Positions 6,279 through 7,414 of a stretch of DNA of 7,414 nucleotides are shown here, in pieces. The stretch spans positions 1 to 7,414 of the forward strand of contig JBFIPU010000114.1 in NCBI GenBank assembly GCA_041609995.1, read 5' to 3'. Source of the stretch: JABDOU01 sp041609995 (GTDB lineage: Bacteria > Actinomycetota > Acidimicrobiia > Spongiisociales > SHLN01). The notes under the pieces are model-generated. The model was not told the origin of the DNA. It made no database searches and saw nothing but the letters and a program-made list of their open reading frames with translations. Both the position numbers and the translations under genes were made by a program. Every line of letters begins with the position of its first letter. The stretch's first letter is position 1.

Positions 6279-6306
6279 TCGGCCCCGGTCATAGGACCGG
6301 GGCCGA
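6279..6306 (-). terminator. GC-rich hairpin terminator without U-tract
   Basis: A perfect 12-bp stem, TCGGCCCCGGTC (6279-6290) against GACCGGGGCCGA (6295-6306), with a 4-nt loop ATAG. On the minus strand it begins 11 nt after the stop codon of the six-helix membrane protein gene, exactly where a terminator is expected. No T-run follows, so it would be a U-less, I-shaped terminator of the type described in actinobacteria. It also isolates that gene from the ABC operon downstream. Confidence 0.8.
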
Positions 6307-6317
6307 CGCGGATCAGG

Positions 6318-7058
6318 CTATCGACTTGCCAGTCGAACTTCCCCCTGCTCCCCTACTGATTCGGGCAACTCGGTGAGATCAACCACGTGGTCACCCAGGA
6401 TGGCCATCGTGGCGCCGGTAATCAGCGCCCAGCCCATCAGAACGAGGTTGCCGATCCACAGCAGGTTCCCGAATTCTTCCGAGACCGGGATACCGAATAC
6501 TCCGACCAAGCCCGGAATGGCGGCCAGGGCGGTCAGGGCGGCCAGCCACTTGGGGGTGGCGCCCCGGAAACCCATGTAGGCGGCTGCGGCCAACAGGAAC
6601 GGGATGGCGATCACCGCCAGAATCCAGAGCCCATCGAAGCCCAGTTCGAACGCGTACAGGTCACGCAATACCTCAGGAGCGAAGCCGGTGGCGTCTTCCT
6701 GCTCCAAGCCGGCATAGATCGCGGTGGTGATGCCGACCGCGCCGGCGATCACATAGCCCAGGCCGGCGAAGACCCTAGGAGCCCGGCTCCCCGGGTCGGT
6801 CCGCAGGTACCGGTTCCGCATGCTGACGATGAACCACACCAACGCGGCCAGGGCCGCGAACAGCAACAGGTAGCCGTACCTCGACGCCACCGTGCCCGTG
6901 TAGTAGTCGGCAATCGCCTCCACCGGCACCGTTTCCGTGAACGGATCGCCCGGCCACTCGCCCCGAGTCGACTGCAGCGAAATACCTCCGATGACGAGGA
7001 GTGGGAAGGCCACTCCCGCCAGATAGCCATAACGGTCAATTGACCACTTTTTAACCAT
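6318..7058 (-). CDS. Six-helix membrane protein of unknown function (DUF4386-like)
   Basis: A 246-aa integral membrane protein that I do not recognise with confidence. Six hydrophobic segments are seen near residues 9-29, 61-80, 96-117, 141-163, 171-191 and 199-222. A roughly 30-residue loop lies between the first two (SLQSTRGEWPGDPF and onward), and the C-terminal tail is acidic and polar (DLTELPESVGEQGEVRLASR). The general layout, with a first helix, a loop ending in an ADYYTG-like segment, then closely spaced helices, recalls the DUF4386 family of small bacterial membrane proteins. That is an impression from pattern, not a search result. The start is supported by a purine-rich GAGGAAAGG ribosome binding site 3 nt upstream (plus-strand about 7062-7070). 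The gene stands alone, followed by its own hairpin terminator and separated from the divergent methyltransferase by 276 bp. No catalytic motif is visible. Confidence 0.8.
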   Translation of the reverse strand: MVKKWSIDRYGYLAGVAFPLLVIGGISLQSTRGEWPGDPFTETVPVEAIADYYTGTVASRYGYLLLFAALAALVWFIVSMRNRYLRTDPGSRAPRVFAGLGYVIAGAVGITTAIYAGLEQEDATGFAPEVLRDLYAFELGFDGLWILAVIAIPFLLAAAAYMGFRGATPKWLAALTALAAIPGLVGVFGIPVSEEFGNLLWIGNLVLMGWALITGATMAILGDHVVDLTELPESVGEQGEVRLASR

Positions 7059-7167
7059 GATCCTTTCCTCTGGATGGTTGGATACAGATGTAACAGACGG
7101 GAGGCGTCACAACCGTGCAAGGTGGTGGCGGCCTACTGCCATTTGAGAGACACCCCTTTCGCGTCTT

Positions 7168-7223
7168 TGCACAACCCAGGGTTCTAGGTGGCGCAAAACG
7201 CCGTCCCGAACCCGCGGGTTGGC
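7168..7223. repeat. 56-bp palindromic tandem repeat, copy 1
   Basis: First of two identical 56-bp units. It begins TGCACAACCC and ends GCGGGTTGGC. Inside are three nested symmetrical elements: AACCCAGGGTT (7173-7183), GGCG-CAAAA-CGCC, and the perfect 12-bp palindrome AACCCGCGGGTT (7209-7220). This copy is preceded by TT, so that TTTGCACAACC pairs imperfectly with GGTGGCGCAAA further in. It lies in a 276-bp gap between divergent genes. It may be a REP-like intergenic element or a pair of regulator sites; no function is demonstrated. Confidence 0.9.
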
Positions 7224-7228
7224 CCTCA

Positions 7229-7284
7229 TGCACAACCCAGGGTTCTAGGTGGCGCAAAACGCCGTCCCGAACCCGCGGGTTGGC
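7229..7284. repeat. 56-bp palindromic tandem repeat, copy 2
   Basis: Second unit, identical to the first over all 56 bases by my reading, after a 5-bp spacer CCTCA, so the period is 61 bp. Its AACCCGCGGGTT palindrome is at 7270-7281. The perfect identity points to recent duplication or active homogenisation. Because 61 is not a multiple of three, the repeat is not a coding repeat. Copy 2 ends 50 bp before the start of the methyltransferase gene and would lie just upstream of its promoter. Confidence 0.9.
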
Positions 7285-7321
7285 ACGCGTGGACATCTGC
7301 GGAGCCCGCCAACGACATTGC

Positions 7322-7327
7322 TAGCGT
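7322..7327 (+). promoter_or_regulatory. Probable -10 box for a leaderless methyltransferase mRNA
   Basis: TAGCGT fits the actinobacterial TANNNT consensus and ends 7 nt before the ATG at 7335. Transcription would then start at or next to the first base of the start codon. No ribosome binding site is visible, which fits. The same GCTAGCGT octamer precedes the ATPase gene of the ABC operon at nearly the same distance. No clear -35 hexamer is seen at 16-18 bp. Confidence 0.5.
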
Positions 7328-7334
7328 CGACCAG

Positions 7335-7414
7335 ATGAGCGAAGCCGAACGGGTCAAATGGGATCAGCGTTACGCCGAAGGTGATTACCGGCCCCGTCCG
7401 TGGGCCTCTCCCTT
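7335..7414 (+). CDS. Class I SAM-dependent methyltransferase, N-terminus (runs off the window)
   Basis: The last 80 bases hold 26 codons beginning MSEAERVKWDQRYAEGDYRP and continuing RPWASP. The pattern W-D-x-R-Y-x-E-G-x-Y-x-P-R followed by a proline-rich stretch is the usual beginning of a group of small class I methyltransferases, including TehB-like and UbiE-like proteins of about 190-220 aa. The SAM-binding glycine motif would lie beyond the window end, so the reaction and substrate cannot be judged. The start is supported by the conserved beginning and the TAGCGT box 7 nt upstream; there is no Shine-Dalgarno site. It is transcribed divergently from the six-helix membrane protein gene, with the tandem repeats between them. 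Confidence 0.7.
   Translation, partial: MSEAERVKWDQRYAEGDYRPRPWASP

Noticed and set aside
7168..7284. CRISPR array
   Set aside because: Only two copies, the repeat is 56 bp, and the spacer is 5 bp; no cas genes are present.
7051..7296. An 81-aa minus-strand open frame across the tandem repeats
   Set aside because: The 61-bp period shifts the frame between copies, there is no ribosome binding site, and the product looks like no protein. It also overlaps the start of the membrane protein gene.

Overview
The window looks like chromosomal DNA from a high-GC Gram-positive bacterium, most plausibly an actinobacterium (Actinomycetota). The Acidimicrobiia are a guess, not a demonstrated placement. 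The grounds are strongly GC-rich coding sequence in most genes, apparent leaderless starts with a TANNNT box just before ATG, and a GC-rich hairpin terminator without a U-tract. No phage, insertion sequence, CRISPR array, tRNA or rRNA gene is visible.

Layout: (1) 1-140, minus strand, is the first 46 codons of EF-Tu, cut by the window edge, preceded by a 127-bp leader/promoter region. (2) 268-2509, minus strand, is a probable two-gene unit. It starts with a flavin nitroreductase-family protein that closely resembles iodotyrosine deiodinase (IYD), followed 37 bp later by the bifunctional NAD(P)H-hydrate repair enzyme Nnr. (3) 2510-2730 is a spacer without a recognisable gene. (4) 2731-3677 is a genomic scar. 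The C-terminal third of an amidohydrolase (minus) abuts head-to-head the C-terminal half of a 2-oxoacid dehydrogenase/transketolase-like E1 beta subunit (plus). Both have lost their N-terminal catalytic halves at one breakpoint near 3240. (5) 3691-6211, minus strand, is a tight three-gene ABC-2 exporter operon: a NodI/DrrA-type ATPase, then two different NodJ-like permeases, with 1-nt and 4-nt overlaps. (6) 6318-7058, minus strand, is a six-helix membrane protein of unknown function with its own GC-rich terminator. (7) 7059-7334 is an intergenic region holding two identical 56-bp tandem repeats built of nested palindromes. (8) 7335-7414, plus strand, is the start of a class I SAM-dependent methyltransferase.

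How the genes may work together: Nnr repairs damaged NAD(P)H, and the IYD-like enzyme is a flavoprotein of a family that uses reducing equivalents derived from NAD(P)H. They may simply be co-transcribed housekeeping and redox genes. The three ABC genes together make one complete exporter of unknown substrate. The most unusual items are the IYD-like gene with an intact substrate-lid triad, the two-gene breakpoint, the palindromic tandem repeat, the near-identical leaderless promoter boxes of two genes, and the complete absence of C-ending codons in the visible part of EF-Tu. I found no clear evidence of a wholly new multi-gene system.
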